A DNA stretch of 64,000 nt from Acidobacteriota bacterium (GTDB taxonomy: Bacteria > Acidobacteriota > Terriglobia > Terriglobales > Acidobacteriaceae): contig JAFDVW010000017.1 in NCBI GenBank assembly GCA_018268755.1, forward strand, positions 225,682 to 289,681, given 5' to 3'. The position numbers and the translations under genes were made by a program. The notes below the pieces were generated by a model. The model ran no database searches, was not told the origin of the DNA, and saw nothing but the letters and a program-made list of their open reading frames with translations. Numbering within the stretch: position 1 is the stretch's first letter; every line of letters starts with the position of its first letter. Shown here piece by piece: positions 63,363 to 64,000 of this stretch.

Positions 63363-63500
63363 GTTGTATCTCCGTTTGAGAACTGGGGAATGGACGCTCC
63401 ACTCACCTAAACAAATAGAACGGCGTTGACGTAGCGGCCCTTCTATTTTGTGGCGCCCCTTTTCCTGGAAGCAGCGTACACCCGTACTCCCGGTTTTCAC

Positions 63501-63565
63501 CCGTGTAGCAATACACAGTCCCTGTGTAACCCCCTATAGGACTTCCTTCTTCGCTTTTGTATGCT
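63501..63565 (+). promoter_or_regulatory. Module G: tandem operator plus TATGCT promoter
   Basis: GTGT (63503) AGCAAT ACAC (63513), a third GTGT at 63524 (21 bp), CCCTAT at 63532-63537, 22 bp, and TATGCT at 63560-63565. The stretch between the third GTGT and CCCTAT is 2 bp shorter than in the other copies. It now leads into a truncated receiver gene. Confidence 0.78.
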
Positions 63566-63602
63566 CCGTTTCGAAATAGCCAATTGCAGCCCTTTGGGCA
63601 AC

Positions 63603-63692
63603 AGAAAGTACGGGAGCAAATCGAAAGTCTTGATCGTAGATGACAACACAGGAATTTGGGTCAGTTCCGTCTGTCCCCGAATTTCCCATTAG
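63603..63692 (+). pseudogene. Fragment of a receiver-domain gene
   Basis: The frame at 63624 reads KVLIVDDNTGIW, matching residues 5-16 of the receiver protein at 38928 (NVLIVDDNTGIR). After that the sequence diverges and stops at 63690. No ATG is left at the expected position. With module G in front, this is a broken second copy of the module-A/receiver pair. Confidence 0.8.
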
Positions 63693-63900
63693 AAGTGGAT
63701 ACGAGCTTTGCCAGCCGGAGAGTGACGCGAGTGTTGGAGGCGATCGTGGCCGAACGCGGACAACCGCAAGCAATCCGCTGCGGCAACGGGCCGGAGCTGA
63801 CCAGCCGGCATTTCCTGGCGTGGTGTGTGGATCGGCAGATCGAGCTGGTGCACATCCAGCCCGGTAAGCCGACGCAGAACGCGCGCATTGAGAGCTTTCC
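63692..63900 (+). mobile_element. IS3-family transposase (OrfB) remnant
   Basis: The frame from 63692 reads VLEAIVAERGQPQAIRCGNG, PELTSRHFLAWCVDRQIELV and HIQPGKPTQNARIES, the rve integrase core of IS3 OrfB around its second catalytic region. The first Asp is replaced by Gly-Asn (expected SDNGPEF). No start, no end of the gene and no terminal repeats are present in the window, so only a central fragment remains. Confidence 0.82.
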
Positions 63901-64000
63901 GCCTTGTCGGGCGGGCCTTTCGCGCGCAGAGCCATGCGCCCGTCGGCGGTGCAGAAGCGCATCCGCGTCATCGCGTTCACCACCACGCGCAGCCGTTCCC
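63901..64000 (-). other. Window edge, possible partial gene
   Basis: The minus strand reads in an open frame (RVVVNAMTRMRFCTADGRMA) that runs off the window edge. It may be the end of a gene cut by the IS3 fragment. Too short to assign. Confidence 0.3.

Overview
The window looks like a chromosomal segment of an Acidobacteriota bacterium, probably class Terriglobia. This is inferred from two Oar-type TonB-dependent receptors with carboxypeptidase-like N-termini, a sensor kinase with a ligand-binding propeller (Reg_prop/Y_Y_Y), a TolB-propeller/PHP amidohydrolase, paired DinB proteins, long Ig-like secreted proteins and moderately high GC. No rRNA, complete tRNA or CRISPR array was seen. There is no phylogenetic marker strong enough for a genus call.

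Region 1 (1-14.4 kb) is mostly housekeeping. It holds tandem intergenic repeats, an operon of two DinB proteins plus RNase R, a bactofilin with a clear terminator, MurJ, a CehA/McbA-type metallohydrolase fused to a TolB propeller, a ribbon-helix-helix/PIN-like toxin-antitoxin pair, a CocE/NonD hydrolase and an APC permease.

Region 2 (14.6-31.6 kb) is a carbohydrate-utilisation locus. It encodes an enolase-superfamily sugar-acid dehydratase-like enzyme, a secreted esterase, an FCD-type GntR regulator, a TonB receptor, a ceramidase-like hydrolase, an EamA-type exporter/importer, a large GH38-like protein and two tandem paralogous glycoside-hydrolase-like proteins of unknown specificity. Five palindromic sites around TGATCGATCA lie in its promoters, two of them at about +1 of good sigma-70 promoters. 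I infer that they are the operators of the GntR protein.

Region 3 (32-35 kb) holds a manganese catalase and an AAC(3)-like acyltransferase overlapping a DUF4910-type aminopeptidase gene.

Region 4 (35-64 kb) is the most unusual part. A propeller-type histidine kinase and a NarL-type response regulator are followed by a set of operons that share one rigid promoter module: GTGT-N6-ACAC, then N7-8, then GTGT, N6 (N4 in one copy), CYCTAT, exactly 22 bp, and a TATKCT -10 box. Six copies have the exact 22-bp gap and a seventh is decayed. Downstream genes encode a receiver-only regulator, a 1409-residue secreted Ig-like protein, a pair of paralogous 90-residue secreted proteins, a zinc ribbon, a FUSC membrane protein, a chagasin-type (I42) protease inhibitor, a Tat-exported beta-lactamase-type serine hydrolase, an alpha/beta hydrolase, a patatin lipoprotein, a cysteine-rich secreted protein and a MarC protein. 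The module and its genes have been copied and have partly decayed: there is a response-regulator C-terminal fragment at 61.9 kb, a receiver fragment behind a module at 63.5 kb, and a truncated cysteine-rich gene at 45.7 kb. On the opposite strand are a second TonB receptor, a 1361-residue lipoprotein resembling animal CEMIP/TMEM2 hyaluronidases, and a secreted aldose 1-epimerase. The window ends in an IS3-family transposase remnant.
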